A stretch of 64,000 nucleotides of DNA from Pseudomonadota bacterium (GTDB lineage: Bacteria; Pseudomonadota; Gammaproteobacteria; Burkholderiales; Ferrovaceae), in assembly GCA_021798835.1 (NCBI GenBank), contig JAJZBQ010000007.1:30316-94315 (forward strand). Reading direction: 5' to 3'. A program made the translations under genes and the position numbers. The notes under the pieces were generated by a model. It was given only the letters and a program-made list of their open reading frames with translations. It made no database searches and was not told where the DNA came from. Positions 16,173 through 25,277 of the stretch are shown in pieces (the stretch's first letter is position 1; each line of letters begins with the position of its first letter).

Positions 16173-19100
16173 TCGTCTTTTTCCTCGGGGCGGCGTTCAC
16201 GCGCCAGCCAGAGATACATGGCCGGAACCACGAACAGGGTGAACAGCGTCCCAATCGACAGCCCCGAAAAAATCACCAATCCCATGGCCCTACGTCCTGC
16301 GGCACCGGCCCCTCCCGCCAACACCAGCGGCAAGACTCCCAACACCATGGCGGCTGTCGTCATCAGGATGGGGCGCATCCGAATTCCTGCTGCTTCGATA
16401 ATCGCTTCCCGTTTTGGATGCCCCTGACGTTGCTGTTCATTGGCAAACTGGACAATCAGTATGCCGTGCTTGCTGATCAGTCCCATCAGGGTGACCAATC
16501 CCACCTGGGTATAGATATTCAGGCTGGCAGCCCCCAGATTGATGAGCAACAAGGCACCAAACAGGGCCATGGGAATGGAGATAAGGATAATCAGTGGATC
16601 GCGGAAACTTTCAAACAAGGCGGCCAGCACCAGAAACACCATCAGTACGGCAAATAACAACGTCGCCGCAAAACCACCCGATTCACTCATAAATTGTCGA
16701 GAAGCCCCCGAATAATCAATATTGAAACCCGTGGGAGCGACTTCTTCGAGGGTTTTCTGGAGAAAAGCCAGCACCTCGCCTTGGGACACCAGCGGTGTCG
16801 CCACTCCCCCGATGGTCGTGGCGTTGAGTTGTTGAAAGTGGCTGACGGTTTCTGGTACCACCACCTGTTGCATATGTCCCAAGGTCGCTGCAGAGAACAG
16901 TCGGCCATCCGGCGTATGAAAATAATAACCCGGGATCTGGGAAGGATTGAGTCGATCGGTCTGTCGTACTTGAGGAATGACCCGGTAAGAACGGCCATCC
17001 ATGGAAAAATAATTAATCGTATTACCCGATAACGCAGCGCTGAGGGTATCGCCCACGTCCTGCTCTGTCAAACCCAGGCTGGCGACCTTGTCACGATCAA
17101 CGATGAATCGTGATTGAGGTTTATCCAACTTCAAATCAGCATCCACAAAAAAGAACATCCCGCTCTGACGTGCCCGTTCCAGCACTTTCTGCGCCACATC
17201 ATTGAGTTGTTCAAAGGATTCCGTGGTGGTAATGACAAACTGGACCGGCAATCCCTGCGTCCCCGGCAAAGGAGGAAATTGAAAAGCCGCGACACGCACC
17301 CCCGGTACCTGGGACCAGCGTATCTGCAAATCCTTTTGCAACTGTTCCGCCGAGCGCTTACGATCTTCCCAAGGTTTGAACACCACCCCGCCGATCCCCT
17401 GGTTGATCACCGGAGAACCGGTAATCTGAAACATTTGTGCATACTCGGGCTCTTGTCTGGCGATTTTCTGCAATGCTTGAGCATTACGCAACATTTCGTC
17501 TGAAGTGACATTGGCAGGCCCAATGATCGAATACAGGACAATCCCCTGATCCTCCTGAGGGGCCAATTCGCGCATTGAAGTCATGAACAGAAATACCGTC
17601 AACCCCAAAAACAAAAAGCCCATGACAATCCAGACTGCAGGGGTTCTCAATGCGCTGGTCAGCAGGGTTTTATAACGCTCATGCAAACTGTCCAAGCGCT
17701 GTTCGAGGCGTGCCAGCATCCCGGTAGCAGGCCCTACCTGCTGCAGAAAATGCGCACACATCACCGGGGACAATGTCAATGCCACCACACCGGAAACCGT
17801 CACAGCACCCGCCAGCGTAAAAGCAAACTCGGTAAATAACGCCCCCGTCAGTCCACCCTGAAAACCAATGGGAATATAGACCGCCACCAATACCACCGTC
17901 ATGGCCAAAATGGGGCCAGCCAATTCGCGGGCAGCGAGAAAAGCCGCCTCGCGCGCGGTCTTCCCCTCGCGTTGATGGCGTTCCACATTCTCTACCACGA
18001 TAATGGCATCATCCACCACCAGCCCAATGGCCAACACCAATGCCAGCAGTGTCAACAGGTTGATGGAATACCCCAGCATTAACATGATCAGAAACGTACC
18101 CACCAGCGACAATGGCAACGTCACCACCGGGATGAATACCGCACGCAAGCGCCCCAAAAACAGGAAGATCACCGCCGTCACAATGACCAGCGCCTCCAAT
18201 AAAGTCTTGGCTACTTCATGAATGGCTGAGGTAATGTATTCCGTAGAGTCATAGACAATTTTTCCGGTCAGCCCCGTGGGTAGTTTTGCCTGCAGTGCCG
18301 GGAAGGCGCGGCGTACACGTTGGGCCACCTCCAGCACATTGGCTGTTGGGGCCACCTTGATCCCGATAAATACCGATTTTTGACCATCGAATGCCACATT
18401 GAACTCATAATTGTCGGAGCCCAACGTTACCTCAGCAACATCTTCGAGGCGCACCAGCGACAGCCCCTTATGCTTGATCACCAACCGTTTGAATTCCTCG
18501 ACGGAATGCAGATCTGTACCAGCCGTCAAATCTACCGTCACCGCCTGACCCTTGGCTGCTCCCGCAGATGCCAGATAATTGTTGGCAGCCAGCGCCGCAC
18601 TGACATCCGCAGCGGTCACCCCATTGGCTGCCATACGCGTCTCGTCCAACCAGGCACGCAGGGCAAAATTCCGGGCACCCAGTAACTCAGCAGTCTGGAC
18701 CCCCTCCAGAGAATCCAGGGTTGGTTTGACTTCGCGCAACAAAAAATCGGTCACATTGCTGGTCGACAAAGAATCGCTATAAAAGCCCATGTACATGGCA
18801 TCAATACTCTGCCCCACCTGAACCGACAGAACCGGTTGCTGTGCTTGGGGGGGCAGTTGATTACGCACCGAATTGACCTGAGTATTGATCTCGGTCAATG
18901 CTCGACTGGCATCGTAATTCAGCCTCAGGGTAGCGGTGATCACCGAAGCCCCCATGAGACTATTGGACGACAGATAGTCAATTCCCTGTGCCTGCGCGAT
19001 GGCGGCTTCCAGCGGCTGGGTAATGAATCCCGCCACCGTTTGGGCATCCGCCCCAAAGTAGGCCGTGTTGATGGTCACCACGGCATTCTGCGTGCTCGGG

Positions 19101-19210
19101 TACTGGTTGACGGGCAAACTCATCAAGGCGCGCAGACCCAGTACCAGAATCACCAGGTTCACCACCGTGGCCAGCACGGGTCTCCGCAAGAAAAGGTCAG
19201 TAAAGCGCAT
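16169..19210 (-). CDS. RND multidrug efflux inner-membrane transporter
   Basis: 1013 residues from the ATG at 19210; a TTG at 19222 overlapping the upstream stop is the alternative. The MRFTDLFLRRPV start is typical of the AcrB/MexB group. The topology is TM1, periplasmic porter domain, TM2-6, TM7, second porter domain, TM8-12. The proton-relay Asp pair is at 400-401 in GLVVDDAIIVVEN, matching Asp407/408 of E. coli AcrB. It exports lipophilic or toxic compounds by proton antiport as a trimer, together with the MFP and OMF genes directly upstream. Substrates cannot be predicted. Complete. Confidence 0.93.
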   Translation of the reverse strand: MRFTDLFLRRPVLATVVNLVILVLGLRALMSLPVNQYPSTQNAVVTINTAYFGADAQTVAGFITQPLEAAIAQAQGIDYLSSNSLMGASVITATLRLNYDASRALTEINTQVNSVRNQLPPQAQQPVLSVQVGQSIDAMYMGFYSDSLSTSNVTDFLLREVKPTLDSLEGVQTAELLGARNFALRAWLDETRMAANGVTAADVSAALAANNYLASAGAAKGQAVTVDLTAGTDLHSVEEFKRLVIKHKGLSLVRLEDVAEVTLGSDNYEFNVAFDGQKSVFIGIKVAPTANVLEVAQRVRRAFPALQAKLPTGLTGKIVYDSTEYITSAIHEVAKTLLEALVIVTAVIFLFLGRLRAVFIPVVTLPLSLVGTFLIMLMLGYSINLLTLLALVLAIGLVVDDAIIVVENVERHQREGKTAREAAFLAARELAGPILAMTVVLVAVYIPIGFQGGLTGALFTEFAFTLAGAVTVSGVVALTLSPVMCAHFLQQVGPATGMLARLEQRLDSLHERYKTLLTSALRTPAVWIVMGFLFLGLTVFLFMTSMRELAPQEDQGIVLYSIIGPANVTSDEMLRNAQALQKIARQEPEYAQMFQITGSPVINQGIGGVVFKPWEDRKRSAEQLQKDLQIRWSQVPGVRVAAFQFPPLPGTQGLPVQFVITTTESFEQLNDVAQKVLERARQSGMFFFVDADLKLDKPQSRFIVDRDKVASLGLTEQDVGDTLSAALSGNTINYFSMDGRSYRVIPQVRQTDRLNPSQIPGYYFHTPDGRLFSAATLGHMQQVVVPETVSHFQQLNATTIGGVATPLVSQGEVLAFLQKTLEEVAPTGFNIDYSGASRQFMSESGGFAATLLFAVLMVFLVLAALFESFRDPLIILISIPMALFGALLLINLGAASLNIYTQVGLVTLMGLISKHGILIVQFANEQQRQGHPKREAIIEAAGIRMRPILMTTAAMVLGVLPLVLAGGAGAAGRRAMGLVIFSGLSIGTLFTLFVVPAMYLWLARERRPEEKDD

Positions 19211-19218
19211 GGTGGTTC

Positions 19219-20358
19219 TCAATGTTCCTGCGGGGTCGGATAAGCCGCATCGGGCGGGGCTGCCTGGTGACTGATTTTGACTGGCATACCCGATGTCAAC
19301 TTGAGTTGTCCACTGGTCACTACCTCATCGCCCACCTTGAGACCCCCGCTCACCGCCACTTGATCCCCGCGCGTATCCCCCATGGTGATAAAGACCTGCT
19401 GCACCTGTGGCTCCGTCGCTTTATCGCGATGCACCACAAAAACTGTGGCCCCATAGGGATTGAAGGCAATCGCGGACTGAGGCAAGGTCAACTGCGGCCC
19501 CGACTTGCCATACTCCCAAGTGACATGGGCAAAAGTTCCGGGCAGCAGTCTCAGTGTCGTCGCGTCGAGACGAGCCTCCACCGCGACATTACGCGTCGCC
19601 GCCTGAACCTGGCTGTCATACGCCACCACATGTGCAGGCACCGTTTTGCCAGGCCATGCTTCAAAACTCAGCCGGACCGTCTGTCCCGTCGTCAAATGCC
19701 CCAGATATTGTTGAGGCAAGGTAAAGTCAACGCGCAATTGGTCCAGGGTTTCCAGACTGGCAATCTTGTCTCCTGCATTCAGATATTGCCCCGGACTCAA
19801 CATGGTAATCCCCATCTGACCAGAAAATGGGGCTGTAATCCTTTTCTTGGCCAATTGAGCACGCGCTTGATCGCATTGCGCCGTACGACTCCGAACTTCC
19901 GCTTCATCACTTTCCAACTGCGCCTGACTGATGGCATGAATGGCCGCCTGTGCCTGATCACGTTTCAAAGTCAAGCGTGCCAACTCCAGGCCCGCCTCCT
20001 GACTGACCACAGAAAAACGCTCCACATCATCCACCAATTCCACCAGCAGTTGTCCAGCCTTGACTCGCTCTCCAGATCGAAAGTTTACCTGGCGCACAAT
20101 CCCTGCCACTTCACTGGTCAATTCGGCACCCTCCAGCGCCCTCAAGGAACCAATGGTTTCAAAAGAAGGTTGCCAAGGGGTCATCGCCAGAATCTGCGTT
20201 GTCACCACCTGTGGGGGATGCGCCGCTTGACTGAATATTTTGTGCATCATGGCACGCCGGAAGAGACCGAAGCCAACCAGTCCAGCGACCAATAAAAACA
20301 TGAGCAACCCCATGATGATAAATCTTTTTCTGGATGAATAGGCAGAGGTAGATGTCAT
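19219..20358 (-). CDS. RND efflux periplasmic adaptor (membrane fusion protein)
   Basis: 379 residues. An N-terminal signal/anchor helix (about residues 12-32) is followed by a half-lipoyl segment (GSLRALEGAELTSEVAG, then V-N-F-R-S-G-E-R-V-K-A-G-Q). A coiled-coil hairpin rich in Gln and Ala (about 115-165), the second half-lipoyl (KRITAPFSGQMG), and beta-barrel and membrane-proximal domains complete the layout. It links the inner-membrane pump to the outer-membrane channel. The start follows the OMF gene by 37 bases and its stop overlaps the alternative start of the RND gene. No lipobox is seen, so it is probably anchored by the N-terminal helix. Confidence 0.92.
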   Translation of the reverse strand: MTSTSAYSSRKRFIIMGLLMFLLVAGLVGFGLFRRAMMHKIFSQAAHPPQVVTTQILAMTPWQPSFETIGSLRALEGAELTSEVAGIVRQVNFRSGERVKAGQLLVELVDDVERFSVVSQEAGLELARLTLKRDQAQAAIHAISQAQLESDEAEVRSRTAQCDQARAQLAKKRITAPFSGQMGITMLSPGQYLNAGDKIASLETLDQLRVDFTLPQQYLGHLTTGQTVRLSFEAWPGKTVPAHVVAYDSQVQAATRNVAVEARLDATTLRLLPGTFAHVTWEYGKSGPQLTLPQSAIAFNPYGATVFVVHRDKATEPQVQQVFITMGDTRGDQVAVSGGLKVGDEVVTSGQLKLTSGMPVKISHQAAPPDAAYPTPQEH

Positions 20359-20395
20359 GGGATCACCGAGCAGCGAAATAAGCGGTCATGTAAAT

Positions 20396-21847
20396 TCATT
20401 GCGGAAAGGGGTCTTCTGCCCCGAGCGCCAGATACAGCGCTGCGGTATCAGCCAAGCGCGCTCCGGTGGCTCCAGCCAGGGCCAGTTGTTGCTGGGCTTC
20501 CTGTTGTCTGGCAGACAGCACCACTGGATACGACACTCCCCCCCACTGGTACTGTTGCTGAGTCAGATTCAGGGTCAATTGTTGCGAACGCTCCGCCTGC
20601 TGGTCCGTCGTCAAGGTATCCGCATCGTGGTTCAAGGCACCCAGAACATCCGCCACCGAACGAAAAGCATCGACCACTGTCTGACGATACTGGGCCGCTG
20701 CCGCATCCACGGCGGCACGAGCCCCACGTTCGGCGGCCTTCAATGCACCCCCGTGAAACAACGGCTGCACAACCCCGGCCCCCAGACTCCAAACCTCTGA
20801 GGCCGGGCTGAACAAGGCCCCCGGGGTCAGTGCCAACGCTCCCATACTGCCGTTCAATGTAATGTCTGGATAAGCCCCTGATATGGTCACCCCCAGATTG
20901 GCTGTGGCGGCATGCCACTGCGCTTCGCTGGCACGGATATCCGGCCGCTGGTGTACCAGTTCCGAGGGAACCACCGTGGGAACATGCTCGGGAAGATGCA
21001 GATCCGTCAGGGTAAATTGCGGTAGCGCCGACTGGTTCGGGTATTGGCCCATGTAGGCCGCCAACTGATGACGCACTTGATCAAGTTGCTGTTCCAGGAC
21101 GTTACGACTGGCCAGACTCTGTGCCAGTTCTGTTTCCGGTTGCGACAACTCATTCAATGACAAAGCACCCAATGCCTGACGCTGGCGCGCCAGTTCCAGC
21201 GCTTCACGCTGAGCCATCACCAGATCATCAGTGGCCTTGATTTGAGCGCGCAACATGGCCTCCCGTACCACGGTTGTCACCACATTCGCCGCCAACGTTT
21301 CACGAGCCGCCTGCCAAAGGTGCGCCTGCACTTCACGCTGGGCTTCCTGCGTCTCAATGCGCCGCCGATTGCCTCCAAAAACATCCAGAGGATAGGATAC
21401 GTTGACCGCTGCATTGGTCAGGCTGAAAGTGTAAGCCTGACCTCCTGGCAAGCCAAACTCGGCAGTAGATAGGCGTTGACGGGTTTGTGCCAGTTGTGCA
21501 TCGGCTGTTGGCAAGGTCAGGCTGTCCCGCAAGGCATTTGCCGTCTGGGCAGCCTGGATCAGAGAAGCACGCGCCGCATCCACGGTGGGATTCTGATCCA
21601 GTGCGAGCTGGACCATGCGATTGAGATTTTCACAACCGTAAGACTGCCACCAATATTGCCGCCGCCGACCATCAAAATGCTGGGCAGGCAACTCCGCGGG
21701 AGAAGACAATACAGCGGCCTTAGAGTCCAGCGTGGGGACAGTAAAATCGGGACCGACCGTCGTACAACCGACCAAGACCAGCGCGCCGACCCCAACCAAG
21801 CCGGAAGTTCCACTGACCTTCCGAATTGTTTTGCCGCCTACGCCCAC
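20396..21847 (-). CDS. RND efflux outer-membrane channel lipoprotein (NodT/OprM family)
   Basis: 483 residues with an N-terminal signal sequence ending in the lipobox LVGC (Cys28 acylated). The family start pattern TTVGPDF follows, then two OEP repeats, each containing long helices (Gln/Ala-rich) and beta strands. The internal duplication is seen in ALDQNPTVDAARASL and a second copy with RPDIRASEAQW. It forms the trimeric TolC-like tunnel in the outer membrane. It is transcribed first in the operon, ahead of MFP and RND, which is not the most common order. Complete. Confidence 0.92.
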   Translation of the reverse strand: MGVGGKTIRKVSGTSGLVGVGALVLVGCTTVGPDFTVPTLDSKAAVLSSPAELPAQHFDGRRRQYWWQSYGCENLNRMVQLALDQNPTVDAARASLIQAAQTANALRDSLTLPTADAQLAQTRQRLSTAEFGLPGGQAYTFSLTNAAVNVSYPLDVFGGNRRRIETQEAQREVQAHLWQAARETLAANVVTTVVREAMLRAQIKATDDLVMAQREALELARQRQALGALSLNELSQPETELAQSLASRNVLEQQLDQVRHQLAAYMGQYPNQSALPQFTLTDLHLPEHVPTVVPSELVHQRPDIRASEAQWHAATANLGVTISGAYPDITLNGSMGALALTPGALFSPASEVWSLGAGVVQPLFHGGALKAAERGARAAVDAAAAQYRQTVVDAFRSVADVLGALNHDADTLTTDQQAERSQQLTLNLTQQQYQWGGVSYPVVLSARQQEAQQQLALAGATGARLADTAALYLALGAEDPFPQ

Positions 21848-21928
21848 GATTTTACTCCCATTCTAAAAAGGGTCATTGTACGCATTCGTACTACGATACA
21901 CAACGCCCCTGATCAGAAGAGGAGTTGC

Positions 21929-23740
21929 CTAACTGCGCGATGCCCTTTTGCGTTCATGCTCCTGAAGATGACGCTTGCGAATCCGCAAGGTCTGGGGTGT
22001 AATTTCCACCAGTTCGTCATCATCGATGAACTCAATCGCCGACTCCAACGTCAAGGACACCGGTGGGGTCAGCACCACCGCCTCATCCTTTCCTGCAGCC
22101 CGAACATTGGTCAGTTGTTTGGTCTTGACAGGATTGACCACCAGATCGTTGTCGCGACTGTGAATCCCGATAACCATCCCCTCATACACACGATCTCCGG
22201 GTACCACAAACATGCGTCCACGTTCCTGAAGTTTCCACAACGCATAGGCCACCGCGTCCCCTTGCTCAGCAGAAATCAGCACGCCATTATGGCGCGCCGC
22301 AATTTCCGGTTTCATGGGACCATAATCATCGAAAACATGACTCATCAACCCGGTTCCGCGTGTCATGGTCAGAAACTCCGACTGAAAACCGATCAATCCA
22401 CGCGCTGGAATATGGTAATCGAGGCGTACGCGCCCCTGTCCATCGGGTTGCATGTCCTGAAGATCTCCACGCCGTTCACCCAGCGCCTGCATCACCGCCC
22501 CCTGGTGCCCCTCTTCCACATCCAGGGTCAACGCTTCAAATGGCTCATGACGCACGCCATCAATTTCCTTGAGCAACACACGAGGGCGGGAAACCGCCAA
22601 CTCATACCCTTCGCGACGCATATTCTCCAGCAAGATAGTGAGATGCAATTCCCCACGCCCCGACACCAGAAAGACATCGGTATCATCGGTATCCTGAACG
22701 CGCAACGCAACATTGCTCAGCAACTCCCGATCCAGCCGTTCCCGCAACTGACGACTGGTGACAAATTTCCCTTCCTGACCAGCAAAAGGCGAGGTATTGA
22801 CCTGGAAATTCATGGTCAGTGTCGGCTCATCCACCGCCAACATCGGGAGTGCTTCGGGTTTATCGGTATCCGACAACGTCACTCCAATACCCACGTCTTC
22901 GATACCCGTCACCAGGACAATATCGCCTGCTTCCGCATTCTCGAACGGGACTCGTTCCAACCCCTTGAAACCCAGTACCTGATTGATGCGTCCTTTCTTT
23001 GGAGTAGAATCGACCCCGCGCAAGATCGCCACATCCTGACCCGGACGAATCCGACCCCGATGCACCCGGCCAATCCCGATACGTCCGACAAAACTGGAGT
23101 AGTCCAGCGAAACGATCTGCAACTGAAGTGGCGCATCTGGATCGCCCAAGCGCTCCGGAACATGACGCAATACCGCTTCAAACAAGGGGCGCAAATCGCT
23201 CCCTGGTTTGGATGGATCCAGGGTAGCATAGCCTTGCAGGGCTGAAGCATACACCACCGGAAAATCCAACTGCTCCTCCGTTGCTCCCAACTTGTCAAAC
23301 AGATCAAACGTATGGTTGACGACCCAATCCGGACGCGCGCCGGGGCGATCGATCTTGTTGACGACCACAATGGGCTTCAGCCCTTGCGCCAATGCCTTGC
23401 GTGTCACAAACCGGGTCTGGGGCATAGGGCCCTCGACCGCATCAACCAGCAACAATACGCCATCGACCATGGACAACACGCGTTCCACTTCTCCCCCGAA
23501 GTCGGCATGTCCCGGGGTATCCACAATATTGATGTGGGTTCCCTCAAATTCCACAGCACAATTCTTGGCCAGGATGGTAATCCCTCGTTCCTTTTCCAGA
23601 TCGTTGCTGTCCATGACCCGTTCCGACACCTGCTGGTGTGCCGCGAACGTACCGGACTGTTGCAGAAGTTTATCCACCAGAGTGGTTTTACCATGATCGA
23701 CGTGGGCGATGATGGCGATGTTACGCAGATGACGGGCCAT
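21929..23740 (-). CDS. typA: Ribosome-associated translational GTPase TypA/BipA
   Basis: 603 residues. The G1 loop AHVDHGKTTLVDKLL begins at residue 12, G3 DTPGHADFGGEVER lies around 74-87 and G4 NKID around 128. It is followed by domain II, EF-G-like domains III and V, and the BipA-specific C-terminal domain with GLIGFQSEFLT and Lys/Arg-rich tail. TypA binds the 70S ribosome and assists 50S maturation and growth under cold or stress. Encoded alone between the efflux operon and the divergent arnD-like gene. Full family length. Confidence 0.97.
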   Translation of the reverse strand: MARHLRNIAIIAHVDHGKTTLVDKLLQQSGTFAAHQQVSERVMDSNDLEKERGITILAKNCAVEFEGTHINIVDTPGHADFGGEVERVLSMVDGVLLLVDAVEGPMPQTRFVTRKALAQGLKPIVVVNKIDRPGARPDWVVNHTFDLFDKLGATEEQLDFPVVYASALQGYATLDPSKPGSDLRPLFEAVLRHVPERLGDPDAPLQLQIVSLDYSSFVGRIGIGRVHRGRIRPGQDVAILRGVDSTPKKGRINQVLGFKGLERVPFENAEAGDIVLVTGIEDVGIGVTLSDTDKPEALPMLAVDEPTLTMNFQVNTSPFAGQEGKFVTSRQLRERLDRELLSNVALRVQDTDDTDVFLVSGRGELHLTILLENMRREGYELAVSRPRVLLKEIDGVRHEPFEALTLDVEEGHQGAVMQALGERRGDLQDMQPDGQGRVRLDYHIPARGLIGFQSEFLTMTRGTGLMSHVFDDYGPMKPEIAARHNGVLISAEQGDAVAYALWKLQERGRMFVVPGDRVYEGMVIGIHSRDNDLVVNPVKTKQLTNVRAAGKDEAVVLTPPVSLTLESAIEFIDDDELVEITPQTLRIRKRHLQEHERKRASRS

Positions 23741-23826
23741 GAAATTAAACCAAAAAAGAGAAAGTGCGTCATTCTACCAGCAAGGGGGGGTTGCCGAGTG
23801 GAGGAATTTTGTCCATAGTCACGGTT

Positions 23827-24750
23827 ATGCGATATGTGGCTTTGAAGGTAGACGTAGATACCCTGCGCGGAACCCGTGAGGGAGTTCCCGCCCTGGTGTC
23901 ATTGCTGACCCAACACCAGGCCCAGGCCACTTTCCTGTTCAGCCTGGGTCCTGACCATACCGGTCGTGCCATCAAACGGGTATTCCGACCCGGCTTTCTG
24001 GGCAAGGTACAGCGCACTTCGGTACTGGAGCATTATGGGTTGAGAACCCTGCTCTACGGAACCCTGCTACCCGGCCCAGACATTGGACGACGTGCGGTTG
24101 CGCAGATGAGGGCCGTGGCCACTGCGGGCTTCGAAGTCGGCATTCACACGTGGGATCATACGGCTTGGCAGGATCTGCTGCACCAGCGCCCCCCCTCCTG
24201 GGGAAGGCATCAACTGGATCAGGCCCAAGCGCGCTTTCAGGAAGTTTTTGGTTATCCAGCCCGGGTTCACGGAGCCGCTGGCTGGCAAATGACGACGGAT
24301 GCCTTGAGTTGGCTCGAAGAACAACACTTCGCCTGGTCATCCGATGGCCGCGGTAGTGGACCATTCTTCCCCATCCTCCCGGACCGAACCGCCCATTGCC
24401 TGCAAATACCCACGACGCTACCGACTCTCGATGAACTTATCGGTCTCGATCACATCACCACGGATACTGTGGCTGAAGCACTCCTCAAAAAAACCGCAGA
24501 AACCTGCCCCCCCCACGGTCATGTCTTCACGCTACACGCCGAATTGGAGGGGCAACGCCTGCTGCCGGTGTTTGACGCATTGCTCAGCGGTTGGCGGCAA
24601 CAGGGCTACCAACTGGTCTCTCTGGCACAATTAGCCCAGAAAATGGATTTTGCTTCGTTACCTCGCTGCCCCATGATCCAGGGCACCCTGGCCGGCCGCT
24701 CAGGGACCCTGGCTGTGCAAGCACTCCCCGATAAGCCTACACTATACTAA
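23827..24750 (+). CDS. arnD: ArnD-like polysaccharide deacetylase (formamido-arabinose-phosphoundecaprenol deformylase)
   Basis: 307 residues starting MRYVALKVDVDTLRGT. This closely parallels E. coli ArnD (KVGLRIDVDTFRGTREGVP). The metal-binding Asp of VDVDT and the HTWDH motif (about residues 107-111) are kept, with the AAGWQ segment and a late THAE-like LHAELEG. ArnD removes the formyl group from undecaprenyl-phosphate-Ara4FN so that aminoarabinose can be added to lipid A. None of arnA, arnB, arnC, arnT, arnE or arnF is nearby, so its partners must be elsewhere or the enzyme has another NodB-family role. The ATG at 23827 has only a weak ribosome-binding site. Confidence 0.82.
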   Translation: MRYVALKVDVDTLRGTREGVPALVSLLTQHQAQATFLFSLGPDHTGRAIKRVFRPGFLGKVQRTSVLEHYGLRTLLYGTLLPGPDIGRRAVAQMRAVATAGFEVGIHTWDHTAWQDLLHQRPPSWGRHQLDQAQARFQEVFGYPARVHGAAGWQMTTDALSWLEEQHFAWSSDGRGSGPFFPILPDRTAHCLQIPTTLPTLDELIGLDHITTDTVAEALLKKTAETCPPHGHVFTLHAELEGQRLLPVFDALLSGWRQQGYQLVSLAQLAQKMDFASLPRCPMIQGTLAGRSGTLAVQALPDKPTLY

Positions 24751-24786
24751 CCGCCCATTACCTCGACAGGAACCCCTCTACTCATC

Positions 24787-25248
24787 ATGGAAAAACTGGA
24801 ACTCGTTTCTGATTTCACTCTCGATGCCACAACTGGTCAGCCGTTTCGTCTTTCAGAACAACGGGGCGCTCCGCTGGTACTGTACTTCTACCCCAAAGAC
24901 GATACGCCGGGCTGCACCGATGAAGGGTTGCAATTTACCCAATTACACGATCAGTTTGCCGATTTGCATTGCCCAGTGTGGGGGGTGTCACGGGACAGTC
25001 TGTCCAGCCATGAAAAATTTCGGGCCAAAATGGGGTTTCCGTTTCATCTCTTGAGCGATCCGGACGAAATTGCCTGTACCTTGTTTGGTGTAATGAAACT
25101 CAAGAACATGTATGGCAAGCAAGTCCGCGGCATCGAACGCAGCACATTTCTGATCGATGCGCAGGGACGACTGGCACACCAGTGGCGCGCCGTCAAAGTT
25201 CCCGGACATGCGCAACAGGTTCTGGAAGCCGTCCAACAACTGGTCTGA
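24787..25248 (+). CDS. bcp: Thiol peroxidase of the Bcp/PrxQ family
   Basis: 153 residues. The thioredoxin-fold peroxiredoxin motif DDTPGCTDEG holds the peroxidatic Cys43. The resolving cysteine usually found five residues later in E. coli Bcp is replaced by Leu48. Other cysteines are in DLHCPVWG and DEIACTLFG; the latter lies in the helix that carries the resolver in some Bcp subtypes. It reduces H2O2 and organic hydroperoxides in the cytoplasm using thioredoxin-type donors. It lies 36 bases after arnD and 29 bases before the PhoH gene, same strand. Confidence 0.92.
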   Translation: MEKLELVSDFTLDATTGQPFRLSEQRGAPLVLYFYPKDDTPGCTDEGLQFTQLHDQFADLHCPVWGVSRDSLSSHEKFRAKMGFPFHLLSDPDEIACTLFGVMKLKNMYGKQVRGIERSTFLIDAQGRLAHQWRAVKVPGHAQQVLEAVQQLV

Positions 25249-25277
25249 TCCATCTTCTACCGACAAGGGACCCCCCC

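Noticed and set aside
19222..20295. 357-codon plus-strand frame opposite the MFP gene
   Set aside because: Exact antisense of the adaptor gene, no family resemblance, composition typical of a shadow.
21476..23245. 589-codon plus-strand open frame opposite the OMF and typA genes
   Set aside because: It is the antisense shadow of two clearly conserved genes; its product is rich in Arg, His, Gln and Ile with no recognisable domain and no ribosome-binding site.
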